A DNA stretch of 64,000 nucleotides, from positions 124,001 through 188,000 of the forward strand of contig JAAWWF010000030.1 in assembly GCA_021404565.1 (NCBI GenBank), read 5' to 3'. Every line of letters starts with the position of its first letter. Position 1 is the first letter of the stretch. Source of the DNA: Roseivirga sp. Its GTDB lineage: Bacteria; Bacteroidota; Bacteroidia; Cytophagales; Cyclobacteriaceae. Positions 1 through 8,905 of this stretch are shown here, in pieces. A model generated the notes under the pieces. It was not told where the DNA came from, searched no databases, and worked only from the letters and a program-made list of their open reading frames with translations. The position numbers and the translations under genes were made by a program.

Positions 1-2609
1 TCAATGACCAGTGCCAGCGTTGCGATAGAACCAACCGCTGCAATTGCACTTTGAAGATTCACAGGAGCCCTGTCTGGCTTTCTACTCACGAAGATTGTTG
101 ACCCAGGTTCTACTTTGGGATAGAACTTGAAAAATAAGAACCGTCTTGTCTGTTTTCTACGGCCGTCAGCCATCTGAACATAGGTCCTTCCCTTCTTTGC
201 GTTTGAGGTAAAACCACCGGCATCGTTTACATAATCTTTAAAAGAAAACGAATCATCATATCTCAGGTTTAGCGGAGAGATTACTTCCCCTGCAATACGC
301 ACCGTTTCGAGCTTACCCGGTATCGAAATCACATCACCTTCCCGAATTATATAATCGTATTTGGATCCGGGGTTTTCTAAAATTTTATTGAGATCGAGCA
401 CCGTTGGCTCTCTGTCACTTAGTTCTACAGGAGATGCCATTGAATCAACAACACTGATATTTTCAGTAAGTCTTTTCTTAAATGTACTCCCTATGCTTTC
501 TTCCTGATCAAACTCCTCTCCAAGAGATTCAATTCTACTCTCCAGACGAAGAATCAATTCATTTCTCGCCTGATTTACCGCAAGACTCGTATCGGCCAGG
601 ATTTTATCTCTAAGCTCCTTTAGTTTAGCAAAGTTTAATTCCTTAGGGCTTTTCTTCTGGGTAAACTCTGTTCTTCTGATGAGAATGGCTCCTTCAGGAT
701 AGGCATATGGAGTAAGGCCTCCGGCACGTTTCATAATATCAGAAACTCTTTCATCCTTTCTACTTATAGCATAGGCACCAGGACTGGTAATTTCTCCTTC
801 AACTGTAATCTGCTGCTGTAAATTGTAATTGGGTGTCCTCCTGATAAAAATCTGGTCGAAAGGATTAAGCGCAATTTCCTGAGCTGCACCTCTTACACTA
901 AGGTTTTTATCAATATTAAGGGTAATTATTTCCGATAGTGAATTGGTCACTCCACCAGTATTTCTCCTCGATATCTCCACTTTTGCACCCGATGCACCCG
1001 CTGTCAATCCCCCTGCAAGAAGTATGACATCTTCAACCGTCATACCGTGAATGAACGGGTATGTACCAGTAAGTGCTACCTCACCACTAATTTCGACATA
1101 GTATTCTTCCGTCAATTCGTATATCGAAGACACTCTTACAATATCTTCTCTCATAAGTGGAATATCAGCATCAGCCCCTGATAGTACTCCCTGCAGATTA
1201 AATGGTATGGTTTGTTGTGAAAGGTCGGCATTCATGCGATAGATTGTCGCCCTTTCCATATAGGCATCTCCTCTGGGACCGCTGGCTTTTTCAATTAAGG
1301 CTTTCACTGTCAGGTTATCAGTCAACTCATAGGCTCCGTCAATCTGAACCGCTCCTTCCAACTGCACCCTGTTACTGAAAGTTTCCAGGTTGGGCCTTAC
1401 GGATACAATATCTCCGTCTGCGGGATAGTTTTTATCAAGCTCATCTGCCGCTAAATTGAGGACTACTTTTCCATTATCTGCATTCCTTTCTACGGTGATA
1501 AAAGCCTTGAAGGCATTGCTTGAAAAATTGCCTGCATTCTGTAGTAAATCTTTAAAAGAGTCTCCTTCCTTTATTTCATAGAGCCCTGGTCTTCTTACTT
1601 CTCCTGCCAGTTCAACCTGACCCTCGTAGAGCTTCACCACAATAACATCACCGGCCCTGAGTAACTCGTCATTCGGTTTTATACCATCTACCAGAAAATC
1701 ATAAAGGTCAATTTCAGTCTTCAGCTTGTTGTCTCTCATAAGTCTGATAGACCTGAAAGTACCCCTGTCAGTAGGACCACCAGCAGCATGCAATCCAGTA
1801 AAAACCGTTGACAGAGAATTGAGAGCATAATTTCCCGGGCTTTGAACCTCTCCGACAATGGTGACATTAATTGTTCTGATGTTGCCAAGACTCACCTGAT
1901 AAAAAATTGTCGGATCAGAATTGTCGATAGGCTTCAATCCTCCGTAAATCTGGCTCAGTCTGTTTATAATCTTGACCTGCGCTTCTTTCATTGTGAGGCC
2001 GTTTACATAAACCGGACTCAAATCCGGTGGCCTTACCGTCCCTTCAGAACTCACCTCAAAGTTCCAATATTGTTGTGTAGCCCCCCATAAATCAACGATG
2101 ATACCATCACCAGGTCCGAGAACATAGTCAGTCGGTGTAGGGATATTGAGATTCGGACTGAAATTGAGATTGTCCGATTTGAACAGGTCAAAACCAAAAA
2201 TCATTGGCTCCTCCGAGTCAAGCGGATTATTAAGATCAGAATTTGCCAGTCTCCCGAAGACTTCTTCCTCAGTCATGTCAAGGGGCGCCCTCATCCCAGT
2301 AGCATTGACTCCATTGCTGTTCTGCCCCATGGCGAGTTTAAGCTGTGAAACCCGCCTCCTTAGCTTTGCTATCTCTACCTCTGGCAGCCCCCGCTGACGC
2401 GCAAATGCTTCCAACTGCTCTTGTGTGTAGCCGCTGGCTTCTGCTTGCTGCATGTAATTGATCAACTGTTCATCAGAAAGGTCATCGACCTTAATTGTAG
2501 TCAGATCGGTGCTTGAAAGCGACTGAGAGAGCAATGGAGGTGATATCAAAAAAAGCATCAAACAGACGATCAGCAATCCTAATGGTCTTTGAATTTTCCT
2601 TGTATTCAT
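1..2609 (-). CDS. Wza-like polysaccharide export protein with multiple SLBB domains (C-terminus cut by window)
   Basis: Predicted outer-membrane or periplasmic export component for a capsule or exopolysaccharide. The frame is open from the ATG at 2609 to the window edge, giving 869 residues. A signal peptide ends near residue 28 (LLS before QSL). The Poly_export signature VLGPGD lies near residues 162-168. Six SLBB-like repeats follow, recognisable from cores such as GEVQSPGNY, GEVRRPGLY and GEITSPGAY. The last visible residues (LQSAIAAVGSIATLALVI) look like the C-terminal membrane helix typical of Bacteroidota homologues, so probably little is missing. E. coli Wza is about 380 residues; this long form is the Bacteroidota type. 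It lies 60 bases after the NusG-like gene on the same strand, so it is probably co-transcribed with it. Confidence 0.9.
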   Translation of the reverse strand, partial: MNTRKIQRPLGLLIVCLMLFLISPPLLSQSLSSTDLTTIKVDDLSDEQLINYMQQAEASGYTQEQLEAFARQRGLPEVEIAKLRRRVSQLKLAMGQNSNGVNATGMRAPLDMTEEEVFGRLANSDLNNPLDSEEPMIFGFDLFKSDNLNFSPNLNIPTPTDYVLGPGDGIIVDLWGATQQYWNFEVSSEGTVRPPDLSPVYVNGLTMKEAQVKIINRLSQIYGGLKPIDNSDPTIFYQVSLGNIRTINVTIVGEVQSPGNYALNSLSTVFTGLHAAGGPTDRGTFRSIRLMRDNKLKTEIDLYDFLVDGIKPNDELLRAGDVIVVKLYEGQVELAGEVRRPGLYEIKEGDSFKDLLQNAGNFSSNAFKAFITVERNADNGKVVLNLAADELDKNYPADGDIVSVRPNLETFSNRVQLEGAVQIDGAYELTDNLTVKALIEKASGPRGDAYMERATIYRMNADLSQQTIPFNLQGVLSGADADIPLMREDIVRVSSIYELTEEYYVEISGEVALTGTYPFIHGMTVEDVILLAGGLTAGASGAKVEISRRNTGGVTNSLSEIITLNIDKNLSVRGAAQEIALNPFDQIFIRRTPNYNLQQQITVEGEITSPGAYAISRKDERVSDIMKRAGGLTPYAYPEGAILIRRTEFTQKKSPKELNFAKLKELRDKILADTSLAVNQARNELILRLESRIESLGEEFDQEESIGSTFKKRLTENISVVDSMASPVELSDREPTVLDLNKILENPGSKYDYIIREGDVISIPGKLETVRIAGEVISPLNLRYDDSFSFKDYVNDAGGFTSNAKKGRTYVQMADGRRKQTRRFLFFKFYPKVEPGSTIFVSRKPDRAPVNLQSAIAAVGSIATLALVI

Positions 2610-2669
2610 ATGTTCAATATATTCCACAAATAGATTTTTTAGCCTGTTATTAGATTCCTTCAAATCAGT

Positions 2670-3176
2670 CTACTTGACAGTATCAAGCTTCCCTATGGAA
2701 ACCTCAGCCTGAAGCTCGAGGCCCAGGCTGTATAGTTGCAGCAACACCTTACCACCTCTTTTTTGTCTTACCACGCCTTCCTCGCCTCTTAAGGGGCCTG
2801 CTGTAATTACGGCCCGATCGCCTGGTGCTATCTCAAGAACGGCACCCTTAACCTGAGGAAAATCATCAAGAAACTCCTTTATCGCCTGAATCTCTGCATC
2901 TCTGATATGCACAGGTTTTTTGAGCCAGAATACCGAACTCACGATGGCTGGATCCATGAGAATTTGCTGCCTTTTTTGCTCGTTAACGTGAGCAAAAATA
3001 TAAGAAGAGAAAACAGGCTCTTTTACTTTCTTTTTTCTGTCAGACCACTGCTTGACAACGGTAATTGTTGGGCAATAAACCTCAAACCCTTGTAACAAGA
3101 GTCGCTCCGCCACCTTTTTTTCGTTTCGGGGCTTCGTATAAAATGCCGTCCAGTATGTACCGACCTTAGTGTTCAT
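2670..3176 (-). CDS. NusG-family (UpxY-type) transcription antitermination protein
   Basis: A specialised NusG paralogue of 168 residues. The N-terminal NGN domain starts at YWTAFYTKPRNEKKVAERL, and a KOW domain lies near the C-terminus (PGDRAVITAGPLRGEEGVV). Family members of the UpxY/RfaH kind load onto RNA polymerase and help it read through long polysaccharide operons. I chose the ATG at 3176 because the NGN domain begins directly after it; an upstream in-frame codon at 3212 would add a run unlike the family. The chosen start overlaps the end of the regulator gene by 11 bases, so the two are probably translationally coupled. Its place just before the Wza-like gene fits a dedicated operon factor. 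The housekeeping nusG is not in this window. Confidence 0.88.
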   Translation of the reverse strand: MNTKVGTYWTAFYTKPRNEKKVAERLLLQGFEVYCPTITVVKQWSDRKKKVKEPVFSSYIFAHVNEQKRQQILMDPAIVSSVFWLKKPVHIRDAEIQAIKEFLDDFPQVKGAVLEIAPGDRAVITAGPLRGEEGVVRQKRGGKVLLQLYSLGLELQAEVSIGKLDTVK

Positions 3177-3693
3177 TCCAAATAAGAAGAAATTTTTCGC
3201 GCCCAAAATCAATAGTTGCCGATTCGGACTCAGAGTATATTATATATTGTATTTTCTTATTAATCAATCCCTCTGCTTTGCTGATCAACCGCACGAGGTA
3301 TTCCCTGTCAGGGTCTCCGATAAGAACAAGGCTCACCACATCTGACTGTTTTCCCTTTGCCAAATCTCCGGTAAGGTAAACCATCTTCAAATCGCCTAAT
3401 TTCTCAATTACATCTTCAATTACTTGGTGAAGCCCTGTTTGTTTCAGCAGTATACTCCTTACCTCTTTGAAGAGCGGAAAGCTGCTATTCGCCTTGTAAA
3501 ACCTCTTATTACCCACATATTCTGAGTCAAGCATCCCGGCATCGTGAAACCTGTTGAGCTCTAATCGTACCGAATTAGTGCTTTCATTCAGTTCGTCAGC
3601 AAGTTCTCTCATATAGGCCTGCGATTCAGGGTTCAGAAAAAACCTAAGCAATAAGCGTATTCTTGTCTTTGATGAAATAAGAGCCTCAAGCAT
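3166..3693 (-). CDS. winged-helix regulator with C-terminal degenerate nucleotidyltransferase-like domain
   Basis: Predicted DNA-binding regulator of 175 residues at the head of the export operon. Residues about 1-70 form a winged helix (a helix-turn-helix around ELADELNESTNSVRLELNRF, then a basic wing GNKRFYKA). The C-terminal half resembles the nucleotidyltransferase fold: G109-D110 and SDVV at 117-120 sit where active enzymes have G-S and D-x-D. The second Asp is V120, so catalysis looks lost and ligand sensing is more likely (inference). The start at 3693 (MLEALISSKTRI) fits the family; an in-frame ATG at 3756 would add 21 unlike residues and lies inside a palindrome. The gene is preceded by a consensus promoter embedded in an inverted repeat. 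Confidence 0.8.
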   Translation of the reverse strand: MLEALISSKTRIRLLLRFFLNPESQAYMRELADELNESTNSVRLELNRFHDAGMLDSEYVGNKRFYKANSSFPLFKEVRSILLKQTGLHQVIEDVIEKLGDLKMVYLTGDLAKGKQSDVVSLVLIGDPDREYLVRLISKAEGLINKKIQYIIYSESESATIDFGREKFLLIWNEH

Positions 3694-3748
3694 AGAGGTG
3701 GCAGATAATGATCCGTAATAAGTGATAGCTGGACACAGCTTCGCCATG

Positions 3749-3765
3749 TGAGTCACATTGACTCA
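3749..3765. promoter_or_regulatory. perfect palindrome, candidate operator
   Basis: TGAGTCACATTGACTCA has two perfect 7-base arms (TGAGTCA / TGACTCA) around CAT. It lies about 10-27 bases downstream of the predicted transcription start of the regulator-nusG-wza unit and upstream of the preferred regulator start codon. It could be an operator for the winged-helix protein or an RNA hairpin in the leader. The function is inferred; the symmetry is seen. Confidence 0.5.
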
Positions 3766-3768
3766 TGA

Positions 3769-3801
3769 CGAATAACGAGTAGCAAAACTACTCATTATTC
3801 G
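3769..3801. repeat. inverted repeat overlapping the -7 promoter box
   Basis: Arms of 14 bases (CGAATAACGAGTAG and CTACTCATTATTCG) pair with one mismatch around a 5-base loop. Read on the minus strand, the centre of the repeat contains the -7 element TAGTTTTG. A dimeric regulator bound here would block polymerase, so this is a good candidate autoregulatory operator for the adjacent winged-helix gene (inference). Confidence 0.6.
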
Positions 3802-3812
3802 GTACAAACAAA
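3783..3812 (-). promoter_or_regulatory. Bacteroidota-type promoter of the regulator-nusG-wza unit
   Basis: On the minus strand TTTG (3812-3809) is followed after 18 bases by TAGTTTTG (3790-3783), matching the Bacteroidota primary sigma consensus TTTG / TAnnTTTG. The predicted start is near 3776, giving a leader of about 80 bases to the ATG at 3693. Confidence 0.65.
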
Positions 3813-3847
3813 TAAATAGAGAAAAAATCTATTTTAGGAGACACACA

Positions 3848-3882
3848 AAAACAGCCTTAAACAGCAGTTTCAGGGCTGTTTT
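3848..3882 (-). terminator. hairpin terminator after wbpE-like gene
   Basis: Arms AAAACAGCC (3848-3856) and GGCTGTTTT (3874-3882) pair, with a smaller nested stem AAAC/GTTT in the loop. On the minus strand the hairpin runs into TTTTTGTG. It abuts the stop codon of the aminotransferase gene and separates the nine-gene biosynthetic operon from the regulator unit. Confidence 0.65.
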
Positions 3883-5015
3883 CAGGAACTGACATACTCG
3901 ATTACCTTAGAGATGATAAGATCCTGTTGTTCAGTTTCCATCTCTGTATGTATAGGGAAAGAAATAACCCTGGAGCATAGAGCCTCAGTTATTTTAAAGT
4001 CTCCTTCCTTGTAACCATAATATGAATATGCCTTTTGCAAATGGTTTGGCACGGGGTAATATATCATTGAGGGAATCCCTTGCTCTGAAAGAAAAGCGTT
4101 CAAACCATCTCTGTCGACACCATCCGCCAGCTTTACGGTGTATTGATGAAAGACATGATTTGAAAACGGGGACCTGAAGGGAGGCTCAATCAATCCTGTA
4201 GAGCGAAAGGCCTCATCATACTTATCGGCAACGGCAATTCGGGCCTGACTATAACTATCAAGATGCTTCAGCTTGATTTTAAGTACAGCTGCCTGAAGCG
4301 AATCCAATCGGGAATTGACCCCGATAGAATCGTGGTAATATCTTTTGCTTTGTCCATGATTAACGATCATTCTGATTTTAGCAGCCAGTGCGTCATCATG
4401 AGTAAAGATGGCTCCTCCATCTCCATAGCAGCCCAGGTTCTTTGAAGGGAAAAAAGAGGTAGCTCCTGCATTACCAATTGTTCCGGCCTTTACGGTCTTT
4501 CCGTCCAAATAGGTATAGTCGGCTCCTATGGCCTGTGCTGTATCTTCAATTACCAGTAAATTTCTTCTCTCCGCCAAAGCCATCAGTCTCTCCATATCAA
4601 CACATTGACCGTAGAGATGTACAGGAACAATGGCTGCTGAATTTTCTGTAATCTTAGACTCCAGGTCTTCAATGTCGATATTGAATGAATCGGGGTAAAC
4701 CTCTACAAAAACGGGCTTCAGTCCCAGCAGGGCGATCACCTCCACAGTAGCTACATATGTATAAGAAGGCACCAGCACCTCTGCTCCTTTGGGCAAATCA
4801 TAGGCCATCATGATTACCTGGAGTGCGTCTGTTCCATTGGCACAGGGGATGACATGTTTTACATCCAGATATGTTTCCAGGGCTTCCTGAAATTCTTTAA
4901 CGAGAGGACCGTTGATGAACATTGCCGTGTCTAACACACGATCAAATTCGACCCTGATCTCTTCTTTTATCCCTTCATACTGGCTGATTAGATCAACCAT
5001 TTGAATCTTTTTCAT
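3882..5015 (-). CDS. wbpE: DegT/DnrJ-family aminotransferase, WbpE-like
   Basis: PLP-dependent sugar aminotransferase of 377 residues. WbpE transfers an amino group from glutamate to C3 of UDP-2-acetamido-2-deoxy-3-ketoglucuronate. The PLP lysine is K192 in TSFFPSKNLGCYGDGGA; the conserved CANGTDALQ and VIEDTAQ segments, which bind cofactor, lie near residues 58 and 155. Overall similarity to Pseudomonas WbpE is high along the length, and the length is normal. The gene ends the operon, four bases after the WbpB-like gene with which WbpE works as an oxidation-amination pair. Related DegT enzymes act on other keto-sugars, so the exact substrate rests on the neighbouring WbpB and WbpD homologues. 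Confidence 0.9.
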   Translation of the reverse strand: MKKIQMVDLISQYEGIKEEIRVEFDRVLDTAMFINGPLVKEFQEALETYLDVKHVIPCANGTDALQVIMMAYDLPKGAEVLVPSYTYVATVEVIALLGLKPVFVEVYPDSFNIDIEDLESKITENSAAIVPVHLYGQCVDMERLMALAERRNLLVIEDTAQAIGADYTYLDGKTVKAGTIGNAGATSFFPSKNLGCYGDGGAIFTHDDALAAKIRMIVNHGQSKRYYHDSIGVNSRLDSLQAAVLKIKLKHLDSYSQARIAVADKYDEAFRSTGLIEPPFRSPFSNHVFHQYTVKLADGVDRDGLNAFLSEQGIPSMIYYPVPNHLQKAYSYYGYKEGDFKITEALCSRVISFPIHTEMETEQQDLIISKVIEYVSS

Positions 5016-5019
5016 ACTT

Positions 5020-5994
5020 CTATTTTTTTAGAAACGGATGTTGTGCCAGTGGCTCTTTGGTCAGTGGGTGATAGCTCCCCTTCAACCCAATCGGTTGAGC
5101 ATGACGTATATCATGAACAATCTGAATGGCCTGTCTTGTTTCTTCAATACCATACCCTTCTCCCTTGAGAATATTCACATAAGCCGCTGTATGTAAGTCA
5201 GCAAAACCACCACTAAATTCAAGCTCTTTGCCTTCAATGGTAATCGATCGGTAGGTTCTTTGCCCTTTTTCTCTGACAACGGCTGGCAGGTTATCTTCAT
5301 TTATAGATAAGAACCATCTTACATTGGCCCTCTCTAACTCAAGATAACCCGATGCACGATCATGCTCGTGAATATGCACCTGATTGGATTTTACGTTACC
5401 AAAAATCCAGCTGAGCATATCAAAGAAATGAACTCCTATGTTTGTGGCAATGCCCCCGGATTTCTGAGTATCCCCCTTCCAGGATGTGTAATACCAATGC
5501 CCCCGGGAGGTCAGGTAAGTGAGGTCAATATCATAGACCTTATCAGCAGGACCACTCCCTATTTCTTTCTTTAAAGCGATAATACTGGGATGCACTCTGA
5601 GCTGCAGTATATTCCATATGCGGCTCCCGGTGTTCTCTTCAATCTTTTTAAGAAAGTCTATATTCCATGGATTGAGTACCAGAGGTTTTTCGCAGATAGC
5701 ATTCGAGCCTGCTCTAAGCGCCATTCTTATATGTGCATCGTGCAGATAGTTTGGTGTGCAAATACTTGTATAGTCGAGCTGTATTCCGCGCTCGTATCTC
5801 AGCTTCTCAATATGTCGGTCAAAACGCTCATATTCTACAAAAAAGTCAGCCTTAGGAAAGTATGAATCCATCACTCCCACACTGTCGAATACATCAAAGG
5901 CTGCCAGCAAAGAATTACCGGTTTCTTTAATTGCTTTCAAGTGTCTTGGAGCAATGTAACCCGCTGCTCCTATGAGTGCAAAATTCTTCATCAT
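5020..5994 (-). CDS. wbpB: Gfo/Idh/MocA-family UDP-GlcNAcA 3-dehydrogenase, WbpB-like
   Basis: NAD-dependent dehydrogenase of 324 residues predicted to oxidise C3 of UDP-N-acetylglucosaminuronate. The Rossmann loop is at the very N-terminus ([18 protein letters not shown]) and the Gfo/Idh/MocA signature CEKPL follows near residue 115. The C-terminal half contains [12 protein letters not shown]. The whole protein reads as a close WbpB homologue, including the unusual [10 protein letters not shown] start. It overlaps the WbpD-like gene upstream by four bases. In known pathways WbpB recycles its NADH using 2-oxoglutarate made by WbpE, which fits their adjacency. Confidence 0.9.
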   Translation of the reverse strand: MMKNFALIGAAGYIAPRHLKAIKETGNSLLAAFDVFDSVGVMDSYFPKADFFVEYERFDRHIEKLRYERGIQLDYTSICTPNYLHDAHIRMALRAGSNAICEKPLVLNPWNIDFLKKIEENTGSRIWNILQLRVHPSIIALKKEIGSGPADKVYDIDLTYLTSRGHWYYTSWKGDTQKSGGIATNIGVHFFDMLSWIFGNVKSNQVHIHEHDRASGYLELERANVRWFLSINEDNLPAVVREKGQRTYRSITIEGKELEFSGGFADLHTAAYVNILKGEGYGIEETRQAIQIVHDIRHAQPIGLKGSYHPLTKEPLAQHPFLKK

Positions 5995-6560
5995 CTCTTT
6001 TCTACACGACCGTTCGTCAGTTTGTAGGTAACACCTGACTCTTTACAAGCAGCCACCCCCTCGTTGTTAAACACCAGCCGATGCCCGAACTCGCTCATCC
6101 AACCTATCTGTCTTCCCGGATTACCCACTATTAATGCGTAAGCCGGAACACCTTTAGTAACCACCGTACCGGCCCCGATAAAGGCGTATTCGCCAATATC
6201 ATTGCCACACACTATCGTTGCATTCGCACCAATGGTAGCTCCTTTGCGCACTGTAGTTTTTGCATATTGCCCTCTTCTGTTCACGGCACTTCGGGGATTG
6301 ATCACATTGGTAAAAACCATAGATGGCCCCAGGAAAACGTCATCTTCGCAATGAACCCCGGTATAAATGCTCACATTGTTCTGAACCTTCACATTATTTC
6401 CTAGTGTCACCTGAGGGCTTACCACTACATTCTGACCGATATTGCAGTTTTTTCCAATGGTGCAATCAGGCATAACGTGGGAGAAGTGCCAGATTTTTGT
6501 ACCATCACCCAGCGTGCAACCTTCATCTATTATTGCCGTCTCATGTGCAAAAAACGACAT
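5991..6560 (-). CDS. wbpD: hexapeptide-repeat N-acetyltransferase, WbpD-like
   Basis: Left-handed beta-helix acetyltransferase of 189 residues. WbpD uses acetyl-CoA to acetylate the 3-amino group of UDP-GlcNAc(3NH2)A, giving UDP-2,3-diacetamido-2,3-dideoxyglucuronate. Hexapeptide repeats run from about residue 15 to 150 (for example [33 protein letters not shown]). The segments [14 protein letters not shown] and [12 protein letters not shown] are characteristic of the WbpD group. Length is as expected (about 190). It sits five bases after the epimerase gene and overlaps wbpB, so the three C3-modifying enzymes are encoded together. Confidence 0.9.
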   Translation of the reverse strand: MSFFAHETAIIDEGCTLGDGTKIWHFSHVMPDCTIGKNCNIGQNVVVSPQVTLGNNVKVQNNVSIYTGVHCEDDVFLGPSMVFTNVINPRSAVNRRGQYAKTTVRKGATIGANATIVCGNDIGEYAFIGAGTVVTKGVPAYALIVGNPGRQIGWMSEFGHRLVFNNEGVAACKESGVTYKLTNGRVEKR

Positions 6561-6565
6561 ATCTG

Positions 6566-7621
6566 TTAAACGTTATAGAATTCGCGATACCAGGTCACAA
6601 AATTGCTTACCCCGGTTTCCAGTGGAGTATCGGGCTGATAACCAAGGTTATCTATCAGGCTCTGCACATCGGCATAAGTGGCACTGACATCTCCCGGCTG
6701 CATTGGCATAAAGTTCTTTTCTGCCTCCCTACCCAGGCATTTCTCTATTATGGCAACAAAATCCATCAGCTTGACTGGGGCATTGTTACCAATATTATAA
6801 ACTGTATAAGGTGCTTTAGAAGTAGACGGATCAGGATCCGCACCAGACCAATTCACGTTACCTCCGGGAGGGTTATCGTTCACTCTGGTGACACCTTCAA
6901 CGATATCATCTACATAGGTGAAATCCCGCGACATGTTTCCGTTATTAAAGACATTGATTGGCTTGTTTTCAAGAATTGCCTTGGTAAACAGGAACAGTGC
7001 CATATCCGGCCTTCCCCATGGACCATAAACGGTGAAAAACCGCAGTCCCGTAGTAGGCAACCCAAACAAATGGCTATAGGTATGCGCCATCAGTTCGTTA
7101 CTCTTCTTGCTTGCCGCGTACAGACTGATAGGATGATCAACATTATGTTGTACAGAAAACGGTCTGGTCTCGTTAAGTCCATAAACCGATGAGCTGCTGG
7201 CGTATGAAAGGTGTTTTACCCCATTATGCCTACAGGCCTCGAGAATGTTGACAAAGCCTATTATATTACTATCAACATAGGCCTTAGGATTTTCAAGACT
7301 GTACCTGACTCCTGCCTGAGCGGCCAGGTTTATTACTGTATCAAATTGCTCTCTTTCAAATAACTCATTCAGAGCAGCTCCATCCTCCAGTTTCAATTGA
7401 ATAAAACGGTAGCCAGGGTATTTACTACTTTGCACCAGCTCGTTATACTGGATATCAGCTTTATCTATACCTGTTTGCTCTAAACGTGCATATTTAACGC
7501 GCAGATCATAATAGTCGTTGATGCTGTCCAAACCAACTACTTCATCACCTCTTTCCAGCATCTTTTTAGCCAGGTGGAATCCAATAAATCCTGCTGTTCC
7601 TGTAATAAGCGTCTTTGCCAT
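6566..7621 (-). CDS. NAD-dependent UDP-uronate 4-epimerase (CapI/LpsL type)
   Basis: Extended short-chain dehydrogenase of 351 residues. The NAD-binding loop GTAGFIG spans residues 8-14, and the catalytic Y168-x3-K172 lies in [15 protein letters not shown]. The inserted segment [17 protein letters not shown] matches UDP-glucuronate 4-epimerases of the CapI/LpsL group. In this operon the substrate may be UDP-N-acetylglucosaminuronate rather than UDP-glucuronate, because the flanking genes make acetamido-uronates (inference). It overlaps the dehydrogenase stop codon by one base, which suggests translational coupling. The 4-epimerase activity is firm at family level; the precise sugar is not. 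Confidence 0.85.
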   Translation of the reverse strand: MAKTLITGTAGFIGFHLAKKMLERGDEVVGLDSINDYYDLRVKYARLEQTGIDKADIQYNELVQSSKYPGYRFIQLKLEDGAALNELFEREQFDTVINLAAQAGVRYSLENPKAYVDSNIIGFVNILEACRHNGVKHLSYASSSSVYGLNETRPFSVQHNVDHPISLYAASKKSNELMAHTYSHLFGLPTTGLRFFTVYGPWGRPDMALFLFTKAILENKPINVFNNGNMSRDFTYVDDIVEGVTRVNDNPPGGNVNWSGADPDPSTSKAPYTVYNIGNNAPVKLMDFVAIIEKCLGREAEKNFMPMQPGDVSATYADVQSLIDNLGYQPDTPLETGVSNFVTWYREFYNV

Positions 7622-8898
7622 TATAGTCTTGAAGTAACTTTGTTCTTAGGAAAAAATGATTTTACATCATAAATAACAGTGCCCTTTTTGGTCATTTCCA
7701 GAAGACCCTCTTCGAACTGATGATGTGCCACGGCCAGCACAACCCCATCATACAGATCGAAATCGGCTGATTCTAATAAATCCAACCCATATTCATGCTT
7801 GACCTCTTCAGCATTTGCCCACGGATCATAAACATCCACATTAACACCAAAGTCTTCCAGCTCCAGTACAATGTCAATTACCCTGGAGTTTCTGATATCC
7901 GGACAATTTTCTTTAAAAGTGATACCCAATACGAGCACCCTGGACTGGTTCACTACCTTTCCCGATTTCATCAATAGCTTCACCACCTGACTGCCTACAT
8001 AGGGGCCGATGGAGTTATTGAGTCTGCGGCCGGCCAACAAAATCTGTGGGTAGTATCCTACTTTTTTCGCCTTTTGAGCCAAATAATAAGGATCTACTCC
8101 AATACAGTGTCCACCTACAAGCCCCGGTCTGAAAGGGAGAAAGTTCCATTTCGTACCGGCTGCTTCCAGCACATCTACCGTATCTATGTCCATTTTGTTA
8201 AAGATCATTGCCAACTCATTTACAAAGGCGATGTTTATATCTCTTTGCGAGTTTTCGATCACTTTAGCAGCTTCAGCTACTTTTATGCTGGCAGCTTTGT
8301 AGGTTCCGGCAGTAATCACGCTTTTGTAGAGATTGTCTACCTGCTCGGCTATTTCGGGAGTAGACCCGGAAGTCACCTTTAATATTTTCTTGACAGTATG
8401 CTCTTTATCCCCCGGATTGATGCGCTCTGGGGAATACCCACAGAAGAAGCTCTCATTATACACAAGATCTGATTTTTGCTCTAAAACCGGTACACATTCT
8501 TCTTCTGTTGCTCCAGGGTATACTGTAGATTCATAAATAACAATATCACCCTCTTTGAGCACCTTCCCAACCGTTTCTGAAGCCTTAATCAGCGGTGTCA
8601 GGTCAGGGTTATGATCTCCGTCAATCGGGGTAGGAACGGTGACAATGTAAACGTTACAGTCGGCCAAATCTTCAACCAAACATGTATTATATAGTCCGTG
8701 ACCGGCCTCCTTGCCATTCAAAACGGATTTCAGAAGGTCTTCTTCTACCTCAAGGGTATGATCATGACCGTCATTTAACTCGGCAATTCTAGGTTCATTG
8801 ATATCGAAGCCCAGAACTTTATATTTCTCTGCAAAAGCCACGGCCAGTGGCAAACCCACATAACCTAAACCAATGATTGCAATTTTGTATTCTGACAT
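7621..8898 (-). CDS. UDP-N-acetylhexosamine 6-dehydrogenase (TviB/WbpO type)
   Basis: UDP-glucose/UDP-HexNAc dehydrogenase superfamily member of 425 residues that oxidises C6 of a UDP-N-acetylhexosamine twice to give the uronic acid. The Rossmann motif GLGYVG spans residues 10-15 and the catalytic cysteine is C265 in [13 protein letters not shown]. The sequence follows Vi-antigen TviB and Pseudomonas WbpO closely (for instance [18 protein letters not shown]). WbpO prefers UDP-GalNAc and TviB UDP-GlcNAc, so the epimer used here is open; the WbpB/E/D neighbours favour a GlcNAcA product. It starts seven bases after cysQ and joins the sulfate genes to the sugar genes. Confidence 0.9.
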   Translation of the reverse strand: MSEYKIAIIGLGYVGLPLAVAFAEKYKVLGFDINEPRIAELNDGHDHTLEVEEDLLKSVLNGKEAGHGLYNTCLVEDLADCNVYIVTVPTPIDGDHNPDLTPLIKASETVGKVLKEGDIVIYESTVYPGATEEECVPVLEQKSDLVYNESFFCGYSPERINPGDKEHTVKKILKVTSGSTPEIAEQVDNLYKSVITAGTYKAASIKVAEAAKVIENSQRDINIAFVNELAMIFNKMDIDTVDVLEAAGTKWNFLPFRPGLVGGHCIGVDPYYLAQKAKKVGYYPQILLAGRRLNNSIGPYVGSQVVKLLMKSGKVVNQSRVLVLGITFKENCPDIRNSRVIDIVLELEDFGVNVDVYDPWANAEEVKHEYGLDLLESADFDLYDGVVLAVAHHQFEEGLLEMTKKGTVIYDVKSFFPKNKVTSRL

Positions 8899-8905
8899 AT
8901 ATCTA

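Noticed and set aside
3694-3756. Longer start for the winged-helix regulator
   Set aside because: The extra 21 residues are unlike the family and the upstream ATG lies inside a perfect palindrome close to the predicted transcription start. The shorter start is preferred, but this is not certain.
6497-7192. A 231-codon open frame opposite the wbpD and epimerase genes
   Set aside because: It lies wholly antisense to two clear enzyme genes, has no recognisable motif and an amino-acid mix typical of a shadow frame.
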